Below, piece by piece: positions 9,766 through 20,291 of a DNA stretch of 64,000 nt. Position numbers and translations under genes: made by a program. How positions within the stretch are numbered: position 1 is the stretch's first letter; each line of letters opens with the position of its first letter. Where the stretch lies: positions 1 through 64,000 of the forward strand of contig JAAYVB010000002.1 in the NCBI GenBank assembly GCA_012517405.1, given 5' to 3'. This stretch comes from Propionibacterium sp. (GTDB lineage Bacteria > Actinomycetota > Actinomycetes > Propionibacteriales > Propionibacteriaceae). The notes beneath the pieces are model-generated. The model was not told the origin of the DNA and searched no databases. It worked only from the letters and a program-made list of their open reading frames with translations.

Positions 9766-12179
9766 GCACCGACGTCAAGAAGCCTGACGGCGAGGTGGCC
9801 AAGGCCGACCTGGTGACCGCCACCATCGACGGCATCCAGGTCAGCGTGCCGAAGGGCACCCTGGTCATCCGGGCTGCCGAGCGGCTGGGCATCGACATCC
9901 CGCGGTTCTGCGATCACGAACTGCTCGATCCGGTCGCCGCCTGCCGGCAGTGCCTGGTCGAGGTGCCCGACGGAGGCAATGGGCGTCCGATGAAGCCGCA
10001 GCCTGCCTGTGCGCTGACCGTGATGCCGAACATGGTCGTCGAGACCGCCGCCACCAACGAGAAGGTCGCCAAACACCAGCAGGGCATGCTGGAGTTCCTG
10101 CTGATCAACCACCCGCTGGACTGCCCGATCTGCGACAAGGGCGGCGAATGCCCCCTGCAGAACCAGACGATGAGTCATGGTCCGGGCGAATCGCGGTTCG
10201 AGGGCCTCAAGCGCACCTACCCGAAGCCGGTGAACATCTCGGCGCAGATCCTCATCGACCGGGAGCGCTGCGTGCTGTGCCAGCGCTGCACGCGCTTCGG
10301 TGAACAGATCAGCGGCGACGACTTCATCTCGCTGTCGGAGCGGGGCGCGCTGAGCCAGATCAACATCTACGCGAGTCATCCCTACGAGAGCTACTTCTCG
10401 GGCAATATCGTCCAGATCTGCCCGGTCGGTGCCCTGACCAGCGTCGACTACCGCTTCCAGGCTCGCCCGTTCGACCTGGTCAGCACCACGACGACGTGTG
10501 AGCACTGCGCCAGCGGCTGCCAGTTGCGCACCGATCACCGGCACTTCCAGGTGAAGCGGCGACTGGCCGGCGACGATCCCGAAGTCAACGAGCAGTGGAA
10601 CTGCGACAAGGGCCGTTTCGGCTTCTACTACGGACGACAGGCCGACCGGCTGAGCTATCCGCTGGTACGCCGCGACGGTGAACTGGTACCCGCCAGCTGG
10701 CCGGAGGCCATCGACGCGGCAGTCGCCGGCCTGAAAGCCGCTGGAGCCTCGTCCGGTGTGCTCACCGGCGGCCGGTTGACCTTGGAGAACGCATTCGCCT
10801 ATTCGAAGTTCGCACGCGCGGTACTCGGCACCAACTCGATCGACTTCCGGACGCGCCCCTACGGCGCCGATGAGGCCGGCTTCCTGGCCGCCGAGGTCAC
10901 CAGCCGCGAGATCGACGTCACCTTCACCGACCTGGAGAACGCTGCCAAGGTCGTGCTGGTCGGCTTCGAGCCGGAGGAGGAATCCTCGGCGGTCTTCCTG
11001 CGGCTGCGCAAGGGCAACCGCAAGAACGGCACGCGGATCCTCGCTGTCGCGCCATTCCTGACCAACGGATCACGGAAGCTGGGTGCCGTTCTGGTTCCCA
11101 CGGCGCCCGGCGACGAAGTGCAGGCACTCGACTCGATCGCTGCCGAACTCGACGAGGGCACCATCGTGCTGGTGGGGGAGCGGGCGGGACTGGTTCCCGG
11201 GCTGCTGCCGAAGGTCCGCGAGTACGCCGCCAAGGGCCTGCGCTGGGCGTGGATTCCGCGCCGGGCCGGCGAATTGGCCGCCCTGGAAGCCGGTTGCCTG
11301 CCGCAGCTGCTGCCGGGTGGACGCCCCGCCTCCGATGCGTCGGCGCGCGTCGACCTGCAGGCTGCCTGGGGTATCGACCATCTGCCCGATACCGCCGGCC
11401 TGGACGCCGAGCAGATGCTCGCGGCGGCTGCCGCGGGTTCGCTGAAGGCCCTGGTGACCGCGGCTGTCGATCTGGCCGACATGGCCGATCCCGAAGCCGC
11501 CTACGCCGCCTTGGCAAGCGATGATGTCTTCGTCGTCAGCCTCGAACAGCGGCGCAGCGCGGTGACCGAGGTGGCCGACGTGGTCTTCCCGGTCGCGCTG
11601 CTCGAAGAACAGCTCGGCACCTTCATCAACTGGGAGCACCGGCTTCGTCCGGTGAACATCATCAACACCGACGCGCCATCGGTGATGACCGACGTACGGG
11701 TGCTGGCGGCACTTGCCGATGCGCTCGGATCCGACCTGGGCATGCGCACGCCGCCGCAGGCGCAGGCCGCCTACTACGAGATCACCGACTGGGAGGGCGC
11801 CAAGCCCGGCTTCACCGCCGCGGCCGGCGCACCGGCCCAGGCCGGCGGCGAGGGCCTGAAGCTGGCCAGCTGGCATCAGGCGATCGATGACTCCCGCTGC
11901 CTCGACGGTGCCGAAACCCTGCGGCTCACCGCCCCGGCCCCGCTGGCACGGATTTCGCCGGCCACCGCGGCCGCGCTGGGAGTGCGCGACGGCGAGCCGG
12001 TGATGATCGGCACCGACAGCGGCGAGGTCGTGCTACCGGCGGCGGTCACCGCCTCGATGGTGGACGACGTGGTCTGGGCGCCGACCAACTCGGGCGTCGA
12101 ATTGTTCCGTACGCTGCATGCCCGCCCGGGTGACCGGGTCCGGCTGGCGGTAGTCAAGACCGCAGGAGGTGCGGCATGA
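9762..12179 (+). CDS. nuoG: NADH-quinone oxidoreductase subunit G
   Basis: 805 residues. In order: an N-terminal 2Fe-2S domain (CDHELLDPVAACRQC); the His-Cys 4Fe-4S region (NHPLDCPICDKGGECPLQNQ); a ferredoxin-like pair (ERCVLCQRC and IVQICPVGAL); and a molybdopterin-oxidoreductase-like C-terminal domain. The extra N7 site is intact: CEHCASGC followed by a fourth Cys in WNCDKGRFG. N7 is found in only some bacterial enzymes. Start GTG 9762 overlaps the nuoF stop. The stop overlaps the nuoH ATG. Confidence 0.97.
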   Translation: MSTDVKKPDGEVAKADLVTATIDGIQVSVPKGTLVIRAAERLGIDIPRFCDHELLDPVAACRQCLVEVPDGGNGRPMKPQPACALTVMPNMVVETAATNEKVAKHQQGMLEFLLINHPLDCPICDKGGECPLQNQTMSHGPGESRFEGLKRTYPKPVNISAQILIDRERCVLCQRCTRFGEQISGDDFISLSERGALSQINIYASHPYESYFSGNIVQICPVGALTSVDYRFQARPFDLVSTTTTCEHCASGCQLRTDHRHFQVKRRLAGDDPEVNEQWNCDKGRFGFYYGRQADRLSYPLVRRDGELVPASWPEAIDAAVAGLKAAGASSGVLTGGRLTLENAFAYSKFARAVLGTNSIDFRTRPYGADEAGFLAAEVTSREIDVTFTDLENAAKVVLVGFEPEEESSAVFLRLRKGNRKNGTRILAVAPFLTNGSRKLGAVLVPTAPGDEVQALDSIAAELDEGTIVLVGERAGLVPGLLPKVREYAAKGLRWAWIPRRAGELAALEAGCLPQLLPGGRPASDASARVDLQAAWGIDHLPDTAGLDAEQMLAAAAAGSLKALVTAAVDLADMADPEAAYAALASDDVFVVSLEQRRSAVTEVADVVFPVALLEEQLGTFINWEHRLRPVNIINTDAPSVMTDVRVLAALADALGSDLGMRTPPQAQAAYYEITDWEGAKPGFTAAAGAPAQAGGEGLKLASWHQAIDDSRCLDGAETLRLTAPAPLARISPATAAALGVRDGEPVMIGTDSGEVVLPAAVTASMVDDVVWAPTNSGVELFRTLHARPGDRVRLAVVKTAGGAA

Positions 12180-13528
12180 CCAGCATGGAAACGGTCTTCC
12201 TCAACGATCCCTGGTGGCTCATCCTGATCAAGGTGGTGGGCGTCTTCGTCCTGCTGCTGACCTGGACCATCTTCAACGTGTGGTTCGAGCGCCGGGTACT
12301 CGGCAAGATGCAGAACCGCAAGGGCCCGATCATGAACGGCCCCCTCGGCCTGGGCCAGGCGCTCGGCGACGGCGTGAAGCTGCTCTTCAAGGAGGACTTC
12401 CGCCCGGCCCGCACCGACGCGCTGGTGTTCAACATCGCACCGATGCTGACCGCGGTCGCCGCATTCGCCTCCTGGTCGGTCATCCCGCTGGGCGGCCCGG
12501 TGCGGATGTTCGGGATCGAGACCCGGCTGCAGCTGACCGATCTGCCGGTGGCAGCCCTGCTGGTCATGGCCATCGCCGGCGTGGGCTTCTACGGCTTCGT
12601 GCTGGCCGGCTGGTCGTCCAACGGCACCTATTCGCTGCTCGGCTCGATGCGCGCCACCGCGCAGGTGATCAGCTACGAGATCGCGATGGGTCTGTCCCTG
12701 GTCGCCGTCTTCATGTACGCGGGGACGATGTCGACCAGCCAGATCGTCGCGGCTCAGGCGGAGCCGATCAATCTGTTCGGCGCCACGATCGCGTTGCCGA
12801 GCTGGTACGGCCTGCTGCTGTTGCCGAGTTTCGTCATCTACTACGTTTCGATGTTCGGCGAGACCAACCGTCAGCCGTTCGACATGCCCGAATGCGAATC
12901 GGAACTGGTTTCGGGACACATCACCGACTACTCCGGCTTCCGTTACGCGCTCTACTTCCTCGCCGAGTACATCAACGTCGCGACCGTCTCGGCGGTGTCG
13001 GTGACGCTGTTCCTCGGCGGTTTCCACGCACCGTGGCCGTTGAACGGCACCTTCTTGGATCAGGGCTGGTGGACGCTGCTGTGGTTCGTCCTCAAGGTGC
13101 AGATCATGATCTTCACCGTCGCGTGGGTGCGGGCAGCGGTTCCTCGCGTGCGCTACGACCAGATGATGAAGCTCGGCTGGAAGGTGCTGATTCCGGCGAA
13201 CCTGGCGTGGATCGTGCTGCTCGCCCTGGTGCGCGGCGCATCGGTGCACGGCTGGTGGGCCGACCCGATCTTCATCGGCATCCTGATCGTCTTCCTGGCG
13301 GCGGTGGTGGCGGCGATCTGGTTCAGCGGTCCCGAACCGCAACCCGAAGCCGAGCCGATCGACCTGGACGCCGAGTTCGACGCCTTCGCCGGGGGCTATC
13401 CGGTACCGCCGATGCCCGGCCAGAAGCTGATCACCGCGGTGGTGGCAGAAGGTACCGCCGAGCCGGCAGGGGCGGCGGCCTCGTCGTCCGCCCGGCGCGC
13501 GGCGACATCGAATGGAGCTGAACTGTAA
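12176..13528 (+). CDS. nuoH: NADH-quinone oxidoreductase subunit H
   Basis: 450 residues, an eight-helix membrane subunit that forms the quinone tunnel with NuoB and NuoD. The conserved [19 protein letters not shown] and [20 protein letters not shown] segments are present. A cytoplasmic tail of about 65 residues, rich in Pro, Ala and acidic residues (from GPEPQPEAE onward), extends beyond the E. coli length. The stop TAA shares one base with the nuoI start (TAATG). Confidence 0.98.
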   Translation: MTSMETVFLNDPWWLILIKVVGVFVLLLTWTIFNVWFERRVLGKMQNRKGPIMNGPLGLGQALGDGVKLLFKEDFRPARTDALVFNIAPMLTAVAAFASWSVIPLGGPVRMFGIETRLQLTDLPVAALLVMAIAGVGFYGFVLAGWSSNGTYSLLGSMRATAQVISYEIAMGLSLVAVFMYAGTMSTSQIVAAQAEPINLFGATIALPSWYGLLLLPSFVIYYVSMFGETNRQPFDMPECESELVSGHITDYSGFRYALYFLAEYINVATVSAVSVTLFLGGFHAPWPLNGTFLDQGWWTLLWFVLKVQIMIFTVAWVRAAVPRVRYDQMMKLGWKVLIPANLAWIVLLALVRGASVHGWWADPIFIGILIVFLAAVVAAIWFSGPEPQPEAEPIDLDAEFDAFAGGYPVPPMPGQKLITAVVAEGTAEPAGAAASSSARRAATSNGAEL

Positions 13529-14079
13529 TGGGCGCCTGGTCAGGATTCGGCATCACCTTCAGGACGATGTTCCGCAAGACCTTCACGCAGGGTTACCCGC
13601 AAAAAGGTGAGGAGAAGATCACCGCTCCGCGCTACCACGGCCGTCACCAGCTGAACCGCTGGCCCGACGGACTGGAGAAGTGCGTGGGTTGTGAGCTGTG
13701 TGCCTGGGCATGCCCGGCCGATGCCATCTACGTCGAAGGCGCCGACAACACCGAGGAGGAGCGTTACTCGCCCGGTGAGCGCTACGGCAAGGTGTACCAG
13801 ATCAACTATCTGCGCTGCATCCTGTGCGGCTACTGCATCGAGGCCTGCCCGACGCGCGCGCTCACCATGACCAACGATTTCAAGTTCTCGAACCGGACTC
13901 GCGAGCTGATGATCTACGAGAAGGATCAGTTGCTGGCGCCTCTGCTGCCTGGCATGGAGGAGCCACCACACCCGCGCAGGCTCGGCGCTGACGAAAAGGA
14001 CTACTTCCTGGGGCTTCCGCCCACCGGCCAGCCCGACACCCGGACCGGCCAGCCCGCAGCCAAGGAGGCTGAGAAGTGA
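13528..14079 (+). CDS. nuoI: NADH-quinone oxidoreductase subunit I
   Basis: 183 residues. An 8Fe ferredoxin-type subunit carries clusters N6a and N6b with two CxxCxxCxxxCP motifs: [12 protein letters not shown] and [12 protein letters not shown]. The second and third ligands of the first motif are encoded by TGT (13690 and 13699). This matters for the ACA-anticodon tRNA at 42070, because UGU must be read as Cys here. It overlaps nuoH by 1 nt and nuoJ by 4 nt. Confidence 0.98.
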   Translation: MGAWSGFGITFRTMFRKTFTQGYPQKGEEKITAPRYHGRHQLNRWPDGLEKCVGCELCAWACPADAIYVEGADNTEEERYSPGERYGKVYQINYLRCILCGYCIEACPTRALTMTNDFKFSNRTRELMIYEKDQLLAPLLPGMEEPPHPRRLGADEKDYFLGLPPTGQPDTRTGQPAAKEAEK

Positions 14080-14978
14080 TTCCGCTCATAACCGGGCAGG
14101 TGGTGGCGTTCTGGATCTTCGCGCCCCTGTCCATCGCTGGGGCCCTGGGCATGGTGATCGCCCGCAAGCCCGTGCACTCGGCGATCAGCCTGGCAGGCAT
14201 GATGGTGGCGCTGGGCTGCCTGTACGCCTCGCTGGACGCGCCCTTCCTGTTCGTCGCGCAGATCATCGTCTACACCGGCGCCATCATGATGCTCTTCTTG
14301 TTCACCATGATGATCGTCGGCGTTGACACGACCGACTCCCTGATCGAGACGCTGCGCGGCCAGCGGGTCGCCGCAGCGATCTTCGTCTTCGCTTTCGCGG
14401 CGTTCATCATCGTGGTGGCCGGCAACGGCATCGTCACCGGTGCCGGTGGCCTGGAGACGGCGAATGCCGGGGGCAACGTCGAAGGCATCGCGAAGATCAT
14501 CTTCGGCACCTACGTCTTCGCCTTCGAGTTGACCGCCGCCCTGCTGATGGTCGCCGCGCTGGCAGCCATCGTCCTGGCACACGGTGAGTCGCTGCGCAAG
14601 CGTGAGACCCAGGCCGAACGGGCCCGCCGCAAGACTCTGGAGTTCGCCGAGACCGGGAAGGATCCTGGTCCGCTGCCCGGCCCCGGTGTCTACGCCCGGC
14701 ACAACTCGATCGAGTACCCGGCGTTGCTGCCGGACGGGTCGATCGCCGAGAAGTCGGTCTCGCCGACGCTGGCCATCCGCGGAGTCGCGGTCGTCGAGAA
14801 CGACGGTCTGCGTGCCGCGCATCGAGCAGCGATCACCGAGTTCGTCGAGGTTCAAGACGAGAACACCGGCAGCGATGAGGCGCCGAAGGTCGCCGAAGAG
14901 CTCGCCGATCCGGGTTCTGTGGAGCGCACCGCCATCGAGACGACCGATGGCGATCCTGACACCCCCAAGGAGCAGTGA
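14076..14978 (+). CDS. nuoJ: NADH-quinone oxidoreductase subunit J
   Basis: 300 residues. Five transmembrane helices fill roughly residues 8-170, including the conserved [16 protein letters not shown] segment. A cytoplasmic tail of about 120 residues, absent from E. coli NuoJ, follows and becomes acidic at the end ([18 protein letters not shown]). Start GTG 14076 overlaps the nuoI stop. The stop overlaps the start of nuoK. Confidence 0.96.
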   Translation: MIPLITGQVVAFWIFAPLSIAGALGMVIARKPVHSAISLAGMMVALGCLYASLDAPFLFVAQIIVYTGAIMMLFLFTMMIVGVDTTDSLIETLRGQRVAAAIFVFAFAAFIIVVAGNGIVTGAGGLETANAGGNVEGIAKIIFGTYVFAFELTAALLMVAALAAIVLAHGESLRKRETQAERARRKTLEFAETGKDPGPLPGPGVYARHNSIEYPALLPDGSIAEKSVSPTLAIRGVAVVENDGLRAAHRAAITEFVEVQDENTGSDEAPKVAEELADPGSVERTAIETTDGDPDTPKEQ

Positions 14979-15277
14979 TGAGCCCGAACGCCTACGTTGT
15001 GCTGTCGGCGATCCTCTTCTCGATCGGGCTGCTCGGCTTCCTGATCCGCCGCAATGTCCTGATCGCTTTCATGTCGGTGGAGTTGATGCTGAACTCCGCC
15101 AACCTCGCGATGGTTGCTTTCAGCTATGCCAACGGCACTCTGCTGGGCCAGGTCGGCGCCTTCTTCGTGATGGTCGTCGCCGCCTGTGAAGTCGTTATCG
15201 GATTGGCCATCATCATGATCATCTTTAAGACCCGCCGCTCGGCCTCGGTCGACGACCAGAACCAGCTGAAGCACTGA
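14978..15277 (+). CDS. nuoK: NADH-quinone oxidoreductase subunit K
   Basis: 99 residues with three helices, related to Mrp antiporter subunit MrpC. The conserved intramembrane glutamate is in [11 protein letters not shown], with a second in [13 protein letters not shown] 14978 (TGATG overlap with nuoJ) gives the usual length. A GTG one codon upstream (14975, GTGA overlap) is the alternative. Confidence 0.96.
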   Translation: MSPNAYVVLSAILFSIGLLGFLIRRNVLIAFMSVELMLNSANLAMVAFSYANGTLLGQVGAFFVMVVAACEVVIGLAIIMIIFKTRRSASVDDQNQLKH

Positions 15278-15287
15278 GGGGGCTGTG

Positions 15288-17195
15288 GTGAGTCTGTTGG
15301 AAATCGTCATCCCGGTGGAAGCCACTGGGCTGTTCTCCTACGCCTGGCTGATGATCGCGATACCCCTGGTGGTGTCGGCGATCCTGCTGCTCGGCGGCAA
15401 AGCTACCGACGCCTGGGGCCATTGGCTCGGGGTGCTCGGCGCGTTGGGTTCGTTCGTCGTCACGGCGGTGCTGTGGATCCAGATGCTCGGTGCACCGGTC
15501 GACCAGCGGGCGGTGCACGTGCCGATGTTCGACTGGATCAGCGTCGGCAGCCTGGATCTGAAGGCCGCCCTGCTGGTCGACCAGCTGTCGATTCTTTTCG
15601 CGCTGCTGGTGACCGGGGTCGGATCGCTGATCTTCATCTACTCGGTCGGCTACATGGCCCACGACCCGAACCGCCGTCGCTTCTTCGCATTCCTGAACCT
15701 GTTCATCGTGGCGATGCTGACGTTGGTGCTGGCCGACAACTACGCGCTGCTGTTCGTCGGCTGGGAGGGTGTCGGCCTGGCGTCCTACCTGCTGATCGGT
15801 TTCTGGCAAGAGCGGCATTCCGCGGCACTGGCAGCCAAGAAGGCCTTCGTGGTCAACCGCATCGGTGACCTCGGGCTGCTGCTCGCGATGTTCACCATGG
15901 TCGCGCTGTTCGGCTCGGTGAATTTCACCGAGGTCAACCAGGCGGCCAGCTCCGCGGGCTCCGGCTGGCTGACTGCGCTGGGTCTGTTCCTGCTGCTGGC
16001 CGCCTGTGGCAAGTCGGCCCAGGTGCCGTTGCAGTCCTGGCTGTTGGACGCGATGGAGGGTCCCACCCCGGTGTCGGCGCTCATCCACGCCGCGACCATG
16101 GTCACCGCCGGCGTCTACCTGGTGGTGCGCAGCCATTCGATCTATGAGCTGACCGCCGCCGCCTCGCTGGCGGTCTGCATCGTCGGTGTGGTCACGCTGC
16201 TGGCCGGCGCCTGGATCGGGTCCACCAAGGACGACATCAAGAAGGTGCTCGCCGGTTCGACCATGAGCCAGATCGGCTACATGATGCTGGCCGCGGGCAT
16301 CGGCCCGGCCGGCGGCGCATTCGCGATCTTCCATCTGTTCACCCACGGCTTCTTCAAGGCCAACATGTTCTTGGGTGCCGGTTCGGTGATGCATGCCATG
16401 AACGACGACACCGACATGCGGCACTTCGGTGCGTTGCGCAAGGTGATGCCGTGGACGTTCATCACCTTCGCGATCGGCTACCTGGCCATCATCGGCATCC
16501 CGCCGTTCGCGGGCTTCTACTCCAAAGACCACATCGTGGTTGCGGCCTGGGAACGCGGCTGGTACTTCGGTGTGCTGGCGATCGTGGGTGCCGGTATCAC
16601 GGCCTTCTACATGACCCGGCTGATGATGATGACCTTCTTCGGGACGAAGCGGTGGGCCGACGGCGTTCACCCGCACGAGTCGCCGAAGATCATGGTCGGC
16701 CCGCTGGTGGTGCTGTCGATCGGCGCCGCGGTGCTCGGCATGATTCTCAACAATTCGATCCAGCATTGGCTGGCTCCACCGACCGGCGGTCATCCGCATG
16801 ACGCCGCGCTGTGGGAGATCCCGTGGCAGGGCTGGGTGACGCTGCTGGTCGTCCTGGTCGGTGTCGCGATCGGTTACCTGATGTATCGCGGTGAGATCAG
16901 CTTCGAGCAGCCGCACACCACCAATCCGATCGTCTACATCGGACGCAACGATCTGCTGGCCGACAAGTTCAACGACGCGGTCTTCGTCCGTGGCGGTGGC
17001 AAGGCCGCGGCCGGTGTGGCGGCAGTGGACGATCTCCTGGTCGATGGCGGGGTGCGCAGCACCGCAACGCTGGCCACCAGCCTGGGCGGCGCGCTCGGCA
17101 AGCTGGAGAACGGCTACACACGAAGCTACGGCTTGACGATGGTAATCGGCGTCGTCGTGGTCGGCGCGGTCTTGATCCTCGGCCGGCTGGCCTGA
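15288..17195 (+). CDS. nuoL: NADH-quinone oxidoreductase subunit L
   Basis: About 635 residues, the distal antiporter-like proton-pumping subunit. It has about 16 helices with the hallmark GWEGVGLASYLLIGFW, KAFVVNRIGD, WLLDAMEGPTPVSALIHAATMV split across the core, and a long lateral helix near the C-terminus. Two adjacent GTG codons (15285 and 15288) can start it. GAGGGGG at 15276 is better spaced for 15288. It lies 10 nt after nuoK and 14 nt before nuoM. Confidence 0.97.
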   Translation: MSLLEIVIPVEATGLFSYAWLMIAIPLVVSAILLLGGKATDAWGHWLGVLGALGSFVVTAVLWIQMLGAPVDQRAVHVPMFDWISVGSLDLKAALLVDQLSILFALLVTGVGSLIFIYSVGYMAHDPNRRRFFAFLNLFIVAMLTLVLADNYALLFVGWEGVGLASYLLIGFWQERHSAALAAKKAFVVNRIGDLGLLLAMFTMVALFGSVNFTEVNQAASSAGSGWLTALGLFLLLAACGKSAQVPLQSWLLDAMEGPTPVSALIHAATMVTAGVYLVVRSHSIYELTAAASLAVCIVGVVTLLAGAWIGSTKDDIKKVLAGSTMSQIGYMMLAAGIGPAGGAFAIFHLFTHGFFKANMFLGAGSVMHAMNDDTDMRHFGALRKVMPWTFITFAIGYLAIIGIPPFAGFYSKDHIVVAAWERGWYFGVLAIVGAGITAFYMTRLMMMTFFGTKRWADGVHPHESPKIMVGPLVVLSIGAAVLGMILNNSIQHWLAPPTGGHPHDAALWEIPWQGWVTLLVVLVGVAIGYLMYRGEISFEQPHTTNPIVYIGRNDLLADKFNDAVFVRGGGKAAAGVAAVDDLLVDGGVRSTATLATSLGGALGKLENGYTRSYGLTMVIGVVVVGAVLILGRLA

Positions 17196-17209
17196 GGGGA
17201 GGAGCTGAG

Positions 17210-18739
17210 ATGAGTAACTCGATCCCCTTGCTGACGATCCTCGGTGTGCTGCCGCTGGTTTTCGCGCTGATCGCCTTCGTGGTGCGCGGAAAGCCCGGCA
17301 AACAGCTCGCGCTGATCGGTTCGCTGGTGACGCTGGCCGTGGGAGTCTGGGCGTTCTTCGCCGCAGGCTCTGGCGACCTCACCGAACTGGTGCCCTGGAT
17401 TCCGCAGATCGGCGCCTGGTACGCGCTTTCGCTGGACGGCATGGGCCGGGCGATGGTCCTGCTGACCGTCATCCTGGTGCCGGTGGTTCTCGGTGCCGAG
17501 TGGACGATCGACCAGAAGAAGGCCGAGGGACACGCCGAACCCCGCTGGGGCGGCAACGTGTTCGGTGCGCTTGCCCTGCTGGTCGAAGGCTTCGCACTGT
17601 TCGTCTTCATGTCGGCCGACGTGCTGCTGTTCTACATCTTCTTCGAAGCGACGCTGATCCCCATGTTCTTCCTCATCACCGGATGGGGCGGGGCCAAGCG
17701 GGGCAGGGCAGCCATGAAGTTCCTGCTCTTCTCGCTCGCCGGCGGTCTGGTCATGCTGTTCGCGGTGATCGGCGTCTACGGCATCACGGCCGGCGCCGGA
17801 CAGCCCAGCTTCCTGATCGACGACTTCGCGTCCATCCCGATGAGCGAGACCGTGCAGAAGGTGCTGTTCGCCGGGTTCTTCATCGCCTTCGCGGTGAAGG
17901 CGCCGATGGTTCCGGTGCACACCTGGCTGCCGGACACCGCCGAACAGGCGCTCCCGGGCGCGACCGCCCTGCTGGTGGGCATCCTCGACAAGATCGGCAC
18001 CTTCGGGATGATCCGGATCTGCCTGGGCATGCTGCCCGGTGCGAGCCTGTGGGCGACCCCGTTCGTGGTGGTGCTCGCGGTGATCTCGATCATCTACGGT
18101 GCAGTGCTGGCCATTACCAGCACCAACCTGCTGCGGCTGGTCGCCTATACCTCGGTCAGCCACTTCGGGTTCATGGTGCTCGGCATCTTCGCCTTCACCA
18201 CCACCGCGATGAGCGGTTCGATCTTCTACATGCTCGCCCACGGCTTCAGCTCGGCGGCGCTCTTCCTGGCTGTCGGGTTCTTGCTGAATCGCCGCGGATC
18301 GGTCGAGATCGCCGATTTCGGTGGTGTGCAGCAACTCGCCCCGCTGCTGGCGGGAGTCTTCCTCATCTCGGGTCTGGCCACCCTCGGCCTGCCCGGCACC
18401 GCGAACTTCGTCGGCGAGTTCTCGATCATGACCGGCTCGTGGCAGCGCCAGACGGCGGCCGTCGTGATCGCCGTGCTCGGTACCGTGCTGGCTGCGGTCT
18501 ACGTGCTGTGGGCCTACCAGCGGGTGTTCACCGGCCAGCCCACCGACGCGGTGAAACAGTCGGTCACCAGTGATCTGGGTGGTCGCGAGAAGCTCGTGAT
18601 CGGCCCGCTGATCGCGCTGCTGCTGCTGTTCGGGTTCTACCCGCAGCCGATGATCAACGTGGTCGAGCAGACGGCCAGTACCACCATGAACGTCGTAGGC
18701 ATGACCGATCCGCTGCCCGGGTCGATGGGAGGAAAGTGA
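17210..18739 (+). CDS. nuoM: NADH-quinone oxidoreductase subunit M
   Basis: 509 residues, an antiporter-like proton-pumping subunit. Key-charge segments are visible: FFEATLIPMFFLI (family glutamate), FAVKAPMVPVHTWLPD (lysine of the half-closed helix) and AYTSVSHFGFMVLG. RBS GGGGAGGAG precedes ATG 17210. Its stop overlaps the start of nuoN (GTGATG). Confidence 0.97.
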   Translation: MSNSIPLLTILGVLPLVFALIAFVVRGKPGKQLALIGSLVTLAVGVWAFFAAGSGDLTELVPWIPQIGAWYALSLDGMGRAMVLLTVILVPVVLGAEWTIDQKKAEGHAEPRWGGNVFGALALLVEGFALFVFMSADVLLFYIFFEATLIPMFFLITGWGGAKRGRAAMKFLLFSLAGGLVMLFAVIGVYGITAGAGQPSFLIDDFASIPMSETVQKVLFAGFFIAFAVKAPMVPVHTWLPDTAEQALPGATALLVGILDKIGTFGMIRICLGMLPGASLWATPFVVVLAVISIIYGAVLAITSTNLLRLVAYTSVSHFGFMVLGIFAFTTTAMSGSIFYMLAHGFSSAALFLAVGFLLNRRGSVEIADFGGVQQLAPLLAGVFLISGLATLGLPGTANFVGEFSIMTGSWQRQTAAVVIAVLGTVLAAVYVLWAYQRVFTGQPTDAVKQSVTSDLGGREKLVIGPLIALLLLFGFYPQPMINVVEQTASTTMNVVGMTDPLPGSMGGK

Positions 18740-20289
18740 TGCTCGAGGAGTTTCTGCCCGCCGCACCGGTCCTGCTGGTGCTGCTGGGTGGCACGATCGC
18801 CATCGTCTTCGAAGGTGCGGTACCGCGACTGGTTCGTCCGACGGTTCAGGCGGCCTGGGCGCTGCTGGTGCTGATCGGCGCATTCGGCTGGACGCTGGTC
18901 AACTGGTCGGCCAATGCGCCACGGCTGGCCGCGATGAACGCGCTGACGCTTGACGGCCCGTCCCAGCTGACCTGGATGCTGCTGCTGTTCTTCGGAGCGC
19001 TCGCGGTGCTGTTGTTCGCCGAGCGGCGGGTCGGCGGCGGCGAGTCGCCGTTCGCGCCCAACGCGTCCGCGGTGCCCAGTTCCCAGGCCGAGCGTGAGGC
19101 CATCGCCGCCCGTCAGGAGCAGACCGAGGTCTTCCCGCTGCTGCTGTTCTCGCTTGCCGGCATGATGGTCTTCGCCGCCGCCAACGATCTGCTGACCATG
19201 TTCGTCGCTCTCGAGGTGCTGTCGTTCCCGCTGTACGTCTTGTGCGGTATGGCACGGCGCCGCCGGCTGCTGAGCCAGGAAGCCTCGTTGAAGTACTTCC
19301 TGCTCGGCGCACTCAGCTCGGCCATCTTCTTGTACGGTGTGGCGCTGACCTTCGGATATGCGGGCTCCTTCCACTTCCGCGACATCGATCTGGCCGTCCA
19401 GTCCAATGCGCAGTCGCCGTGGCTGCTGCTCGCCGGTCTGGCCCTGCTGGGCGTCGGGGTGCTGTTCAAGATGGGCGCGGTGCCCTTCCACAACTGGGTG
19501 CCGGACGTCTACCAGGGCGCACCGACCCCAGTCACTGCCTTCATGGCGATCTGCACCAAGCTGGCGGCGACCGTCGGCCTGCTGCGGTTGCTGTACGTGG
19601 CGTTGGGGTCGCTGCGCTGGGACTGGCAGACCGCGCTGGCCGTCATCGCGGTGGCCACCATGGTCGTCGGCTCGCTGATCGGCCTCACCCAGACCGATGT
19701 GAAGCGGCTGCTGGCGTACTCGTCCATCGCGCACGCCGGGTTCATCCTGGTGGGTGTGGTCGGCGCTGTCACCACCGCGAATGGTCTTGCGGACGACCGG
19801 GTCGGCTCGGTTGCCGCGATTCTGGTGTACCTCGCAGCCTACGGACTGGCCACCATGGGCGCCTTCGCGATCGTCACCCTGGTTCGTCGTTCGGGTGCCG
19901 AGGCCACCAGCTTCGCCGCCTGGTCGGGGCTGGGACGCCGTGATCCGCTGCTCGGTGTGCTGATGACGATCTTCCTGCTGAGCATGGCCGGCATCCCGCT
20001 GACCGGTGGTTTCATCGGCAAGGTGGCGGTCTTCGCGGCAGCCTGGAACGGTGGCTATTCCTGGCTGGTGCTGATCGCCGTGATCGCCAGCCTGGTGACT
20101 GCCGGCTTCTACTTCCATGTCATCTGGGTGATGTTCGGGCCGAACCCCAATGATGAGACCGCCCTGGTGAGCCCCGGAATCGGCACCCAGATAGTGATTT
20201 GGGTGGGTGTTGCCGGTACGCTTCTTCTTGGTGTGCTACCTGGCCCGCTGCTGGATATCGCGATCAACTCTGCAGGATTCATACGCTGA
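18739..20289 (+). CDS. nuoN: NADH-quinone oxidoreductase subunit N
   Basis: 516 residues, the third antiporter-like subunit. Conserved segments are ALEVLSFPLYVLCG, FKMGAVPFHNWVPDVYQGAP and LLAYSSIAHAGFILVG. ATG 18739 is preferred over the in-frame GTG 18736; both follow GGGAGGAAA and overlap the nuoM stop. It is the last of the 14 nuo genes. Its TGA is only 2 nt from the ATG of the polyprenyl diphosphate synthase. Confidence 0.97.
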   Translation: MLEEFLPAAPVLLVLLGGTIAIVFEGAVPRLVRPTVQAAWALLVLIGAFGWTLVNWSANAPRLAAMNALTLDGPSQLTWMLLLFFGALAVLLFAERRVGGGESPFAPNASAVPSSQAEREAIAARQEQTEVFPLLLFSLAGMMVFAAANDLLTMFVALEVLSFPLYVLCGMARRRRLLSQEASLKYFLLGALSSAIFLYGVALTFGYAGSFHFRDIDLAVQSNAQSPWLLLAGLALLGVGVLFKMGAVPFHNWVPDVYQGAPTPVTAFMAICTKLAATVGLLRLLYVALGSLRWDWQTALAVIAVATMVVGSLIGLTQTDVKRLLAYSSIAHAGFILVGVVGAVTTANGLADDRVGSVAAILVYLAAYGLATMGAFAIVTLVRRSGAEATSFAAWSGLGRRDPLLGVLMTIFLLSMAGIPLTGGFIGKVAVFAAAWNGGYSWLVLIAVIASLVTAGFYFHVIWVMFGPNPNDETALVSPGIGTQIVIWVGVAGTLLLGVLPGPLLDIAINSAGFIR

Positions 20290-20291
20290 CA